Assembly: GCA_016191395.1 (NCBI GenBank)
Contig: JACPOS010000024.1
Span: 23,111 to 87,110, forward strand
Source: Chloroflexota bacterium
GTDB taxonomy: Bacteria; Chloroflexota; Limnocylindria; Limnocylindrales; CSP1-4
Direction: 5' to 3'
Length of the DNA: 64,000 nucleotides
Shown: positions 38,823 through 48,087 of the stretch, piece after piece
How the letters are laid out: each line of letters begins with the position of its first letter
How positions within the stretch are numbered: position 1 is the first letter of the stretch
Program-made: the position numbers and the translations under genes
The notes under the pieces: generated by a model
Told to the model about the DNA's origin: nothing
The model's input: only the letters and a program-made list of their open reading frames with translations
Database searches by the model: none

Positions 38823-40184
38823 GTGTCCATCAGCCAGCGCCCCATCGGACATCGCGTCGCCATCATCGGCGGCGGCTTCGGGGGCCTGTACGCGGCGCGC
38901 CATCTGGGCAAGGACCCGCGCATCGACCTGACCCTGGTCGACCGGCGGAATCACCACCTGTTCCAGCCGCTGCTCTACCAGGTCGCGACCGGCGCGCTCG
39001 CCCCGGGCGAGATCGCGCAGCCGCTTCGGTCGATCGTTCACCGGAACGCCAACACCTCGGTCATCCTCGGCGCGGCGACCGGATTGGACCCGGAGCGGCG
39101 CGAGGTGCAGCTGTCCGACGGCGGCCCGATCGCCTACGACACCCTCGTCGTCGCGACCGGTGCGAAGCACTCGTACTTCGGGCACGACGATTGGGCGAGA
39201 TTCGCGCCGGGCCTGAAGTCGATCGACGACGCGACCGAGATGCGCCGCCGGATCCTGATCGCCTTCGAGGCAGCGGAGCGCGAGCACGTCGCGGAGCGCC
39301 GGCACGAATGGATGACGTTCGTCGTGGTCGGCGGCGGGCCGACGGGCGTGGAGCTCGCGGGCGCGCTCGGCGAGATCGCCCGGGACACGCTGCGGCGCGA
39401 CTTCCGCTCCATCAACTCGCCTGACGCGCGGATCCTCCTGGTGGAGGCGCTGGACCGTGTCCTCCCGAACTACCCGGAGGGGCGGTCACGCTCGGCGAGG
39501 CGCCAGCTGGAGCGCCTGGGCGTCACGGTCCGCACCGGCACCCGGGTCACGAACATCGCCGAGCACGAGGTGACGGTGGAGCCCGCCGCGCCCGGTGACG
39601 TCGTAGATGCAGGCGGCACCACGCGCATCCCTACCCGCACGGTGCTCTGGGCGGCCGGCGTGCAGGCGTCCTCCTTCGCGAAGGCGGTCGCGGCGGCGAC
39701 GGGCGCGGAGACGGATCGCGCTGGGCGAATCAAGGTGGGGCCGGACCTGACGATCCCCGGCCACCCGGAGATCTTCGTCATCGGCGACGCCGCGGTGCAG
39801 CCGTGGAAGGCGGACCGGCCCGTGCCGGGCGTCGCCCAGGGCGGCATCCAGGGTGGGAAGTACGTGTCCAAGGCCATCAGGACGCGCCTCGACGGCGGCA
39901 CGCCCGCGCCGTTCCGGTTCCAGGATCGCGGCGACGTGGCGGTGATCGGGCGCCTGTCGGGCGTCACGAACATCGGCTGGCTGGGGCCGTTCGGCAGGAC
40001 CGGCGGGTTCATCGCCTGGCTGCTCTGGCTCGGCATCCACATCACGTACCTGATCGGCTTTGCGAACCGGCTCGTGGTCCTCACGCGCTGGGCCTGGACC
40101 TTCGTCACCCACGGGCGCGGGTCGCGCCTGATCACCGGTCAGCCGCTGCTGCCCGACATCGAGGAGCCGGAACCGCCCGCATGA
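38823..40184 (+). CDS. NAD(P)/FAD-dependent oxidoreductase, type II NADH dehydrogenase-like
   Basis: HRVAIIGGGFGGLYAARHLGKDP, LVDRRNHHLFQPLLYQVATGAL, IFVIGDAAVQ, GYDTLVVATGA-like pattern. Confidence 0.92.
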   Translation: MSISQRPIGHRVAIIGGGFGGLYAARHLGKDPRIDLTLVDRRNHHLFQPLLYQVATGALAPGEIAQPLRSIVHRNANTSVILGAATGLDPERREVQLSDGGPIAYDTLVVATGAKHSYFGHDDWARFAPGLKSIDDATEMRRRILIAFEAAEREHVAERRHEWMTFVVVGGGPTGVELAGALGEIARDTLRRDFRSINSPDARILLVEALDRVLPNYPEGRSRSARRQLERLGVTVRTGTRVTNIAEHEVTVEPAAPGDVVDAGGTTRIPTRTVLWAAGVQASSFAKAVAAATGAETDRAGRIKVGPDLTIPGHPEIFVIGDAAVQPWKADRPVPGVAQGGIQGGKYVSKAIRTRLDGGTPAPFRFQDRGDVAVIGRLSGVTNIGWLGPFGRTGGFIAWLLWLGIHITYLIGFANRLVVLTRWAWTFVTHGRGSRLITGQPLLPDIEEPEPPA

Positions 40185-40489
40185 CCGACAACGACACCGA
40201 GCTGACGATCATCAACGTGCCCGACGCGCGCCGCTATGAGGCGAGGTACGGAGACCAGCTTGCCGGCTGGGTGGACTACGGCCGCGTCCGAAGCCGCCTC
40301 GTCGCCGTGCACACGGAGGTGCTCCCGGAGTTCGGGGGACGGGGCATCGGCACCGCGCTCGTGCGTCACGTGATCGCCGACGCACGCGCCGACGGCTTCA
40401 CGATCACGCCCCGCTGCCCGCTGTTCCAGGCGCACTTCGCCCGCCACCCGGAGGACGCGGACGTCAACGCCGATCGCTCGAAGGGCTGA
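40181..40489 (+). CDS. GNAT family N-acetyltransferase (short, YjdJ-like)
   Basis: RYEARYGDQLAGWVDY...HTEVLPEFGGRGIGTALVRHVIADARADGFTITPRCP; ATGA overlap with upstream gene. Confidence 0.85.
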   Translation: MTDNDTELTIINVPDARRYEARYGDQLAGWVDYGRVRSRLVAVHTEVLPEFGGRGIGTALVRHVIADARADGFTITPRCPLFQAHFARHPEDADVNADRSKG

Positions 40490-40534
40490 TCTCGCGGGAT
40501 CCGGCCCGCTCGGCGAGCCCCGTACCATGCCGAG

Positions 40535-41698
40535 GTGGAGCACACCGCGGTCACCGTCCTCGAGGTCGGGGCGATCCTGCTCGCCGCGGCGTTCGCGGGC
40601 TGGGTCGCACGGCGGCTGAGCCTGCCGGCGATCGTCGGCTATCTCGCGGTCGGCGTGGCGGTGTCGCCGTTCACGCCGGGCTACGTCGCCGACGGGACGC
40701 AGGTCAGCCTGTTCGCCGAGGTCGGCGCGATCCTGCTCCTGTTCGAGGTCGGCATCGAGGTGGACCTGCGCGAGCTGCAGCGCGAGCACCCGGCCGTGCT
40801 CTGGGCGGCGCCGCTCCAGATGGCCATCACCTTCACGGCTGCGCTCCTGACCTTCTCGTGGCTCGGGCTCGAGCTCACCGCCGCCGCGCTGCTGGGCCTC
40901 GCGATCGCGATGTCGTCCAGCGTCGTGGTCGTCAACATCACCCGGAGCCGCCGCCGCACGACGGACCCCGAGACCGAGCACCTGCTGATCGGCTGGTCCG
41001 TGCTCCAGGACGTCGTCGGCGTGGCCGTTGCCATCGTGCTGCTCGCGGTGATCGGTGCCGGCCAGCCGATCGGGATGACGCTGCTCGGCGGGCTCGGCTT
41101 CGCCGCGCTCGCAATCCTCGGCGCACGCCTCCTGCCCCGCGTCCTCGCAGGCATGCGCCGGGAGCCGGACCTGTTCCTCGCGGTCTCCGTCGCGAGCGGC
41201 CTCGCCATCGCCGGCGCCGGGGCGCTGTTCACGGGCATCCCGCTGGCACTCGCCGCGTTCATCGCCGGTCTGGCGATCAGCGAGGGGCCGGTCTCCAAGG
41301 AGGCCCGGCGCCGCCTGCTGCCGTTCCGCGACCTGTTCGCGATCTTCTTCTTCGTCGCGATCGGGACGCTCATCGACCCTTCGGCGCTCGGCCGGGGGCT
41401 TGGCTGGCTCGTCGCGTGCCTCGCGCTCGTGGCCGTCGCGAAGTCCCTCGTGATCTTAGGCCTCGCCAGGGTCTCGAGGCTGCCGGCGCACCCGGCGCAG
41501 CTCGGAATCGGCCTGGGTCAGGTGGGGGAATTCGGGTTCGTGCTCGCGACCGTCGCCGTCGCCCGAGGCATCCTGCCGAGCGAGGTCTACGCGGCCCTGC
41601 TTGCCTCGGTTGCGATCTCGATCGCTGTCTCGTCGATCGCGGCACGTCTCATCAGGCGGCCGGTGCGCGGCGGCCCCGCAGTAGTACTTCCGGGGTAA
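40535..41698 (+). CDS. Cation:proton antiporter (CPA2/KefB-like membrane domain)
   Basis: LSLPAIVGYLAVGVAVSP, LLFEVGIEVDLRELQR, AMSSSVVVVNITRSRRR, SVLQDVVGVAVAIVLLAV. Confidence 0.9.
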   Translation: MEHTAVTVLEVGAILLAAAFAGWVARRLSLPAIVGYLAVGVAVSPFTPGYVADGTQVSLFAEVGAILLLFEVGIEVDLRELQREHPAVLWAAPLQMAITFTAALLTFSWLGLELTAAALLGLAIAMSSSVVVVNITRSRRRTTDPETEHLLIGWSVLQDVVGVAVAIVLLAVIGAGQPIGMTLLGGLGFAALAILGARLLPRVLAGMRREPDLFLAVSVASGLAIAGAGALFTGIPLALAAFIAGLAISEGPVSKEARRRLLPFRDLFAIFFFVAIGTLIDPSALGRGLGWLVACLALVAVAKSLVILGLARVSRLPAHPAQLGIGLGQVGEFGFVLATVAVARGILPSEVYAALLASVAISIAVSSIAARLIRRPVRGGPAVVLPG

Positions 41699-41811
41699 GT
41701 CTGCAAGGACTTTTGTAAGGTTCGATCCTCGATAATGCTTGGACCCCTGCGTGGGGGTTGCGCCGACCGAGGCGTGGAGGGATCGGTCACGAGAGGCCGG
41801 GGGGTCTCGTC

Positions 41812-42633
41812 ATGGCGTTCCGGGGGGAACGGTTTCAGGGAACGGATTTGGTGCGCCCGCAGCGCGCCGCGCGGCCGCACGAAGCGCCGCTCGCCGGACG
41901 GATCCGTCGCGGGCTCCGCCTCGATCCGCGCGGCCAGAGCGTCGTGGAGTTCGCGATCAGCGCGCCGGTCGTGCTGCTCATGGTGCTGTTCGGCATCGAC
42001 TTCGGCCGGGTCTTCCTCGGCTGGGTGACGCTGAACAACGCGGTCCGCGAGGCGGCCAATTTCGCCGCCATCAACCCGACCGGGTGGACCTCGCCGGGCA
42101 ACCCGGCGGTCCAGGCGGAGTTCCGGCGCCTCATCACGACCGAGGCGGCGAACATCAACTGCACGCTGCCGGGCACCCTGCCCGATCCCACGTTCCCGAA
42201 CGGCGCCGAGATCGGGTCGCCCGCAGTTGTGGCGATCACCTGCCAGTTCTCGCTCATCACGCCGCTCATCAGCGCCATCCTCGGGAGCCCGATCGACGTG
42301 AGCGCCTCGTCGTCGTTCCCGGTGCGCAGCGGGTCCATCGCCGGGACGCCCGCCGGCGGCGTCCTGCCGACGATCGGCGCATCCGGCGGGCCGACATCAA
42401 CGGCGACGCCTGCCCCTCCCGCCTCGCCGACGCCGGAGCCGATGTGCACGGTGCCCAATCTCAAGAACAAGGACAGCTCGGTCGCGGTCGGCTCGTACTG
42501 GGTGCCCGCCGGGTTCACGGCCGGCAACCTGATCTTCAGCCCGCTCGTGCCGCCGCACTACACCATCAAGAAGCAGTCGATCACGTTCAACAGCTCGGTG
42601 CCGTGCACCTCGACGATGACGGTGCAGCCATGA
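41812..42633 (+). CDS. TadE-like pseudopilin with Pro/Thr linker and C-terminal PASTA-like domain (cassette 1)
   Basis: RGQSVVEFAISAPVVLLMVLFGIDFGRVF TadE helix; C-terminal CTVPNLKNKDSSVAVGSYWVPAGFTAGNLIFSPLVPPHYTIKKQSITFNSSVPCTSTMTV. Confidence 0.82.
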   Translation: MAFRGERFQGTDLVRPQRAARPHEAPLAGRIRRGLRLDPRGQSVVEFAISAPVVLLMVLFGIDFGRVFLGWVTLNNAVREAANFAAINPTGWTSPGNPAVQAEFRRLITTEAANINCTLPGTLPDPTFPNGAEIGSPAVVAITCQFSLITPLISAILGSPIDVSASSSFPVRSGSIAGTPAGGVLPTIGASGGPTSTATPAPPASPTPEPMCTVPNLKNKDSSVAVGSYWVPAGFTAGNLIFSPLVPPHYTIKKQSITFNSSVPCTSTMTVQP

Positions 42634-43142
42634 CGCCGCGTCGCGCCGCCCGCTCCCCGCGTGGGGCCAGGTCTGGCGGTCAGGCACTCGTCGAGTTCGC
42701 GTTCATCTTCCCGCTGATCGCCCTCATCGTCTTCGGGTTCATCGACGTCGGGCGGGCGGTGTTCCAGTCGAACACCCTCACGAACGCGGCCCGCCAGGCG
42801 GCACGCGTCGCATCGGTCAACCAGCTGGATCCCGTGGCGGGCCCATGGACGTGCCTGACTGATCATCCGGTGCAGGATCCGGCCAATCCCGGCTGGACCT
42901 TCCGTGGCTGTGCGGTCGCCGCGGGTGCAACCGCCGGGGTGCAGGCGGGGAACGTGTCGGTCGCCTACGCCGCGCCCCCGGGATCCGCCCTCGAGTGCAC
43001 CCTCGAGATCAACATCGGCTGCATCGTCACCATCACCGTCACCGCGAACTACGTGCCCATCACGCCCGTCGCCGGCCAGGTCATCGGGCCGATCGCCATG
43101 AGCGCCACTTCCTCCATGCCAGTGGAAAGGACTTTCCCGTGA
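42630..43142 (+). CDS. TadE/TadG-like protein (cassette 1)
   Basis: GGQALVEFAFIFPLIALIVFGFIDVGRAVFQSNTLTNAARQAARVASV; ATGA overlap. Confidence 0.87.
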   Translation: MTPRRAARSPRGARSGGQALVEFAFIFPLIALIVFGFIDVGRAVFQSNTLTNAARQAARVASVNQLDPVAGPWTCLTDHPVQDPANPGWTFRGCAVAAGATAGVQAGNVSVAYAAPPGSALECTLEINIGCIVTITVTANYVPITPVAGQVIGPIAMSATSSMPVERTFP

Positions 43143-44443
43143 GTACACGTCAATCCGGCCAGGCGCTGGTGGTCATGGTCGGCGTGATGTTCCTGTCGAT
43201 TGCCATCCTCGCCGTGATCATCGACGGCGGCAACGTGCTGACCCAGCAGCGGGTGGTCCAGGCGGGCTCGGACAGCACCGCGGAGGCGGGTGCCGTGGTG
43301 CTCGCAACGCGGCTGGCGGGCGTCCCGGAGCCGCTCGCCGGGTGGGACGCAACGATCGCGGCGAAGGTCGCGCAGTCCGCGGCCGCGAACAACATGACGG
43401 TGAAGGCCGCGTACTACACGGACATCTGCGGCATTCCGCTCAGGGCGGACGGAACCGCGGCCCTCAAGGTGGACGGCAGCGAGGATCTCGCGGTCGCGAT
43501 GGGCGTCGGCGGCGGGAGCCTGCCCGGCGGCACGGCCACCACGCCGGACTGCCCCGCCCTCACAGTGGGCCCGGTCGCGGGCGTCATGGTCATCGGCGAG
43601 AAGAACGTCGGCACCTTCGTCGCCCGCGCGATCGGCGTGCCATCCGTGGGGGTCAACACGCGCGCCACCGCGGTCGCCGGCTACCTGCAGGGCTACTGCC
43701 CGGCCGACCAGGGCGAGTGGTGCGCCGTCCTGCCCGTGACCATCCCCGTCAACCAGGTCACCTGCGACGGCCAGAACAACGTGGTCCCCGGCAGCACTGC
43801 CTGGCCATGGAACACGGTCCTCACCGTGCCGCTGTGCAAGAACAGCCCGGGCAACGTGGGCTGGCTGGACTGGACGCCGCCGGGGGGCGGTGCGAAGGAG
43901 CTCGTATGCTCCATCGTCAACCCGGACAACCCGCTGATCACCCTGCCCTCGTGGCAGTGGGTGCCCGCGACCGGCAACACGAACGGCGGCGGCAAGTGCG
44001 CCGATGACGACACGGGTATCAGCTACACGGGCGTCGAGGAGGCCATCCGCAAGTACAACGGCCAGATCGTGCTGATCCCGCAGTTCGACCTGACGTGCCT
44101 GGTGAAGAACGGCGATCCGAACCCGGTCAGCACCAAGCCCACCATCGAGACGCCGCCCTACTACGGCTGCCCGAACCTGCCAGGCGGCGGCAACGGCCAG
44201 AACCTCTGGTACCGGATGCCCAGCTTCGCCTTCTTCCAGCTCTGCGATCCCGGGATGGCGGGGTGCTCCGGCCGCAACGGTGCCTACATCCAGGGCAACG
44301 ACGCCGCGGTGTGCGATACGGGCAACGGCGCGACGTCGTGCCTCGTCGGCACGTTCACCGACGTGATGGGTGACGGCACGGTCGGGCCGGGCAACGGCTC
44401 TGGTACCGGCAGCAAGGCCGTGGGTGTGCAGCTGATCAAGTAG
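43139..44443 (+). CDS. TadG-like Cys-rich secreted/surface protein (cassette 1)
   Basis: SGQALVVMVGVMFLSIAILAVIIDGGNVLTQQRVVQAGSDSTAEAGAVVLA; 14 Cys in the extracellular part. Confidence 0.83.
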   Translation: MSTRQSGQALVVMVGVMFLSIAILAVIIDGGNVLTQQRVVQAGSDSTAEAGAVVLATRLAGVPEPLAGWDATIAAKVAQSAAANNMTVKAAYYTDICGIPLRADGTAALKVDGSEDLAVAMGVGGGSLPGGTATTPDCPALTVGPVAGVMVIGEKNVGTFVARAIGVPSVGVNTRATAVAGYLQGYCPADQGEWCAVLPVTIPVNQVTCDGQNNVVPGSTAWPWNTVLTVPLCKNSPGNVGWLDWTPPGGGAKELVCSIVNPDNPLITLPSWQWVPATGNTNGGGKCADDDTGISYTGVEEAIRKYNGQIVLIPQFDLTCLVKNGDPNPVSTKPTIETPPYYGCPNLPGGGNGQNLWYRMPSFAFFQLCDPGMAGCSGRNGAYIQGNDAAVCDTGNGATSCLVGTFTDVMGDGTVGPGNGSGTGSKAVGVQLIK

Positions 44444-44645
44444 TACCCGCGGCGCACGACGGGGGGCCCTTCGGCGGCGCCTCCGGTACGGAAGACCCAA
44501 GGACTACTAACCCCACCAATCGGGACTTCCGCCGAGCCCCTCGCAATGCCGGCCGCAAGGTCCGGATTTCGATACTTCCACAGGCCCAGAAGCGGCCTGA
44601 TGACCGAGGCAGACGGCGCTCGGTCGGGGAAGGCGGACCGCGCGG

Positions 44646-45479
44646 ATGGCATCTCCGGGGATCCACGAGACGGCCGAATCGTCGGCGCACGCGCCGGCCG
44701 CGATGGGCACGAAGCGCGCCCGCCGGCGGTTCCGATTCAGCCTGGATCCCCGCGGCCAGAGCCTCGTGGAGTTCGCGATCAGCTTCCCCGTCGTGATGCT
44801 GATGATCCTGTTCGGCATCGACTTCGGCCGCGTCTTCGTCGGCTGGGTGGAGCTCAACAACACGATGCGCGAGGCCGCCAACTTCGCCGCCATCAATCCG
44901 AATGCGTGGGGCACGCCCGGCAACGCCACGGCGCAGGCGGAGTTCGTCCGGCTGGTCACCGCAGAGGCAACGCCGATCAACTGCACGCTGCCGAACCCGC
45001 TGCCGGTCCCAACGTTCCCGAACGGAACGAACATCGGGCAGCCGGCAATCGTCGCGGTGACGTGCCGGTTCTCGCTGATCACCCCGCTCATCGGCAACAT
45101 CCTGGGCAGCCAGATCAACGTCAGCGCCTCCGCATCCTTCCCGATCCGGAGCGGGCTGATCGGTGACGGCACGACGCGCGGCGGACTGGCCACCTTCGTC
45201 CCGGCCGTCCCGACGGCGACACCCCTCTCGACGCCGGTGCCCACCGCGACCCCGTTCCCGACGCCGTCCGCCATCCCCACGGCCGCGCCAACCTGCAAGG
45301 TGCCCGACTTCGTGAACCTGAACACGAGCCAGGCAACCAACAAGTGGACCAGCGCCGGGTTCCAGGCGAGCCACCTGACCTTCAACCCGCTGGTGCCACC
45401 GAACTACAAGATCAAGAGCCAGAGCCTGACCAAGGGCGACACCGTGGCCTGCACCTCGACCATCATCGTGAAGCCATGA
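44646..45479 (+). CDS. TadE-like pseudopilin with PASTA-like domain (cassette 2)
   Basis: RGQSLVEFAISFPVVMLMILFGIDFGRVFVGW; C-terminal CKVPDFVNLNTSQATNKWTSAGFQASHLTFNPLVPPNYKIKSQSLTKGDTVACTSTIIV. Confidence 0.83.
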   Translation: MASPGIHETAESSAHAPAAMGTKRARRRFRFSLDPRGQSLVEFAISFPVVMLMILFGIDFGRVFVGWVELNNTMREAANFAAINPNAWGTPGNATAQAEFVRLVTAEATPINCTLPNPLPVPTFPNGTNIGQPAIVAVTCRFSLITPLIGNILGSQINVSASASFPIRSGLIGDGTTRGGLATFVPAVPTATPLSTPVPTATPFPTPSAIPTAAPTCKVPDFVNLNTSQATNKWTSAGFQASHLTFNPLVPPNYKIKSQSLTKGDTVACTSTIIVKP

Positions 45480-45973
45480 GGCGCTTCTGGCGAAAGCGGT
45501 CCGCCGGTCAGGCGCTGGTGGAGTTCGCGTTCATCTTCCCGGTGATCGCGCTGCTCGCATTCGGGTTCATCGACATCGGCCGTGCGGTGTTCACGGAGAA
45601 CACGCTGGCAAACGCAGCTCGCGAGGGCTCGCGCGTTGCCGCCGTCAACCAGCTGGACCCGGTGAACGGGCCCTGGCTGTGCCAGTCCAATAAGCCCATC
45701 GAGGACCCGAGCAATCCAGGCTGGACATTCCGCGGCTGCGTGATGACGTCCGGGGCGGCGCTCGGCATCCAGCACGGCGACATCTCGATCAGCTATGCCG
45801 CGCCTCCCGGCACGACCATCACGTGCACGGGCGGGACGCTCACGGTCGGCTGCATCGTGACCGTCACCGTCGTCACGAACTATGTCCCGATCACGCCGGT
45901 CGCAGGGTCCGTCATCGGCCCGATCTCGATGACAGCCACCTCCAGCATGCCGATCGAACGGCTCTTCCCGTAG
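45476..45973 (+). CDS. TadE/TadG-like protein (cassette 2)
   Basis: AGQALVEFAFIFPVIALLAFGFIDIGRAVFTENTLANAAREGSRVAAVNQLDPVNGPW; paralog of 42630-43142. Confidence 0.87.
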   Translation: MRRFWRKRSAGQALVEFAFIFPVIALLAFGFIDIGRAVFTENTLANAAREGSRVAAVNQLDPVNGPWLCQSNKPIEDPSNPGWTFRGCVMTSGAALGIQHGDISISYAAPPGTTITCTGGTLTVGCIVTVTVVTNYVPITPVAGSVIGPISMTATSSMPIERLFP

Positions 45974-45999
45974 TGCCCACCAAGGGAGAGGAGATTCGG

Positions 46000-47331
46000 A
46001 TGTTCGCGCCCAAGCGGCTCATGGCGAAGCGTTCCGGCGAGGCCGGGCAGGCGCTCGTCGTCATGGTCGGGGTCATGCTCCTGTCGATCGCCATGCTCGC
46101 GGTCATCGTCGACGGCGGCAACGTCGTGACGCAGCAGCGCGTGGCCCAGACCGGCGCCGACAGCACGGCAGAGGCGGGCGCGATCGTGCTTGCCCAGCGT
46201 CTCGCGGTCACGACGACGCCGTCGGGCGGCTGGGACGCAGAGGTCGTGGCCAAGCTCGCAGCATCCGCGAGTGCCAACAACGTCGTCGTCAAGGCGGCGT
46301 ACTACACCGATATCTGCGGCATCCCGCTCAAGTCGGACGGAACGGCTGCCCTCAGCGTGGATGGGACCGAGAACCTCGGCGTGGCCATGCGCGTCGGGAG
46401 CGGCGGCCTGCCCGGCGGGTCGGCGACGACCCCGGACTGCCCCAGCCTGAAGGTTGGACCAGTGGCGGGCGTCCTGATCATCGGCGAGAAGACGGTCGGG
46501 GCGTACGTCGCCCGTGCGATCGGCATCCCGACGTTCACGGTCACGACGCGGGCGACCGCGGTTGCCGGTTACCTGCAGGGCTACTGCAGCGCGAGCCAGG
46601 GGACGTACTGCGCGGTCCTGCCCGTGGCGATCCCGGTCAACGTCGTGACCTGCGACGGCCAGAACAACGTCCAGCTCGGGGATCGTCCCTGGGACTGGAA
46701 CACGACGATGACGGTCCCGCTGTGCAAGAACTCACCGGGCAACGTGGGCTGGCTGGACTGGGATCCGCCTGCCGGCGGCGCGCAGGAGATCGTCTGCTCG
46801 ATCATCAACCCGGACAACCCGGCGGTCGTGCTGCCCTCGTGGCACTACGTCGCGGCAACCGGCAACACCAACGGCGGCGGCAAGTGCACCGACGCGGAGA
46901 CGGGCAAGGTCTACACGGGCGTCGAGGACGCGATCCGCAAGTACGACGGCCGTGTCGTCCTCATCCCGCAGTTCGACATGACCTGCCTGACGGGCAACAA
47001 CCAGCCGGACCCAATCAGCACCGATCCGGAGGTGAACAAGGCACCGAACTTCGGCTGCCCGAACGCGCCGGGCGGCGGCAACGGCCAGAACATCTGGTAC
47101 CGAATGCCCAGCTTCGCCTATTTCGAGCTGTGCGAGCCGTCGAACCCGGACTGCGGCGGCCGCTACGGCGCCTACATCCAGGGCAGCGACAGCAACATCT
47201 GCGATACCGGCAACGGGGCCACCTCGTGCCTCGTCGGCAAGTTCATCGACATCCTCGCCACCGGAACCGTTGGACCCGGCGTCGGCTCCGGCACCGGCAG
47301 CAAGACCATCGGGGTCCAGCTCATCAAGTAG
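46000..47331 (+). CDS. TadG-like Cys-rich secreted/surface protein (cassette 2)
   Basis: AGQALVVMVGVMLLSIAMLAVIVDGGNVVTQQRVAQTGADSTAEAGAIVLAQRLA; paralog of 43139-44443 with the same 14 Cys positions. Confidence 0.84.
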   Translation: MFAPKRLMAKRSGEAGQALVVMVGVMLLSIAMLAVIVDGGNVVTQQRVAQTGADSTAEAGAIVLAQRLAVTTTPSGGWDAEVVAKLAASASANNVVVKAAYYTDICGIPLKSDGTAALSVDGTENLGVAMRVGSGGLPGGSATTPDCPSLKVGPVAGVLIIGEKTVGAYVARAIGIPTFTVTTRATAVAGYLQGYCSASQGTYCAVLPVAIPVNVVTCDGQNNVQLGDRPWDWNTTMTVPLCKNSPGNVGWLDWDPPAGGAQEIVCSIINPDNPAVVLPSWHYVAATGNTNGGGKCTDAETGKVYTGVEDAIRKYDGRVVLIPQFDMTCLTGNNQPDPISTDPEVNKAPNFGCPNAPGGGNGQNIWYRMPSFAYFELCEPSNPDCGGRYGAYIQGSDSNICDTGNGATSCLVGKFIDILATGTVGPGVGSGTGSKTIGVQLIK

Positions 47332-47360
47332 CGAGCTCTCCTGCCGTCTCCCCGCGCACC

Positions 47361-47392
47361 AGAAGCCGCGTCGCCTCCTCGGCGCGGCTTCT
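47361..47392 (+). terminator. Candidate hairpin terminator after cassette 2
   Basis: Perfect 10-bp stem AGAAGCCGCG/CGCGGCTTCT; no clear T-tract. Confidence 0.5.
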
Positions 47393-47559
47393 GCATGTCC
47401 GGCGTGGTGCGGCGTTGTCGGGCGCAGTCCGGTACGGTCCGGGTCGGTGCATCCCTGCCCCTGGTACTTCTGGCCCGCAAGGTCCACCGAAAGTTTGGGC
47501 CGGGATAATTCCCCTCGGTCGACGCCCAGTTCGGCGTCCGTTCGGCACGGGGAGATCGC

Positions 47560-48087
47560 TTGTTCCGACGCAAGGTGACGAGCGGCGCCGCAGGCGCGAG
47601 CCGAACGAGGGAGTCCGGCCAAGGGCTACTCGAGTTCGCCCTCGTCGCCCCGATCTTGATCCTCCTCGTTATGGCAGTGTTCCAGTTTGCGTACGTGCTT
47701 CAAAGTCAGATGGGCCTTACGAACGCTGTTCGCGAGGCTGCCCGCCGGGCAGCAACAGCGAATGCTGTCGATGAGGCAGGCATGCGCACGTGGGTACTCG
47801 ATCAATTGCAGTACGCGAGCACTGGCCTCTTGGCGACGAATGTGCCGGGCTTCATCTCCAGTCGACTGGGAACTGGGGGTAGCGCCCCATCGGTAACCTT
47901 CTGCACGTACGGCACCAATCAACGGGTCTTGGTGACCGTGACCTATAACCACCCAGTGTTCTTCCCACTCCTGGGTTTTGCCACCGATGCGATCGATGGC
48001 ACACCCGACGGCAGCTGGACGCTCTCTTCGTCAGCCCAGATGCGACTTGAGCATCCATTCTCGACGGCACCTACCTCGACATGTTGA
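47560..48087 (+). CDS. TadE family protein (cassette 3)
   Basis: SGQGLLEFALVAPILILLVMAVFQFAYVLQSQMGLTNAVREAARRAAT; TTG start with GGGGAG RBS. Confidence 0.87.
   Translation: MFRRKVTSGAAGASRTRESGQGLLEFALVAPILILLVMAVFQFAYVLQSQMGLTNAVREAARRAATANAVDEAGMRTWVLDQLQYASTGLLATNVPGFISSRLGTGGSAPSVTFCTYGTNQRVLVTVTYNHPVFFPLLGFATDAIDGTPDGSWTLSSSAQMRLEHPFSTAPTSTC

Noticed and set aside
41716-41730. GGTTCGATCC, resembling a tRNA T-loop
   Set aside because: No matching acceptor, D or anticodon stems in the surrounding ~80 nt; more likely promoter/leader sequence of Tad cassette 1.
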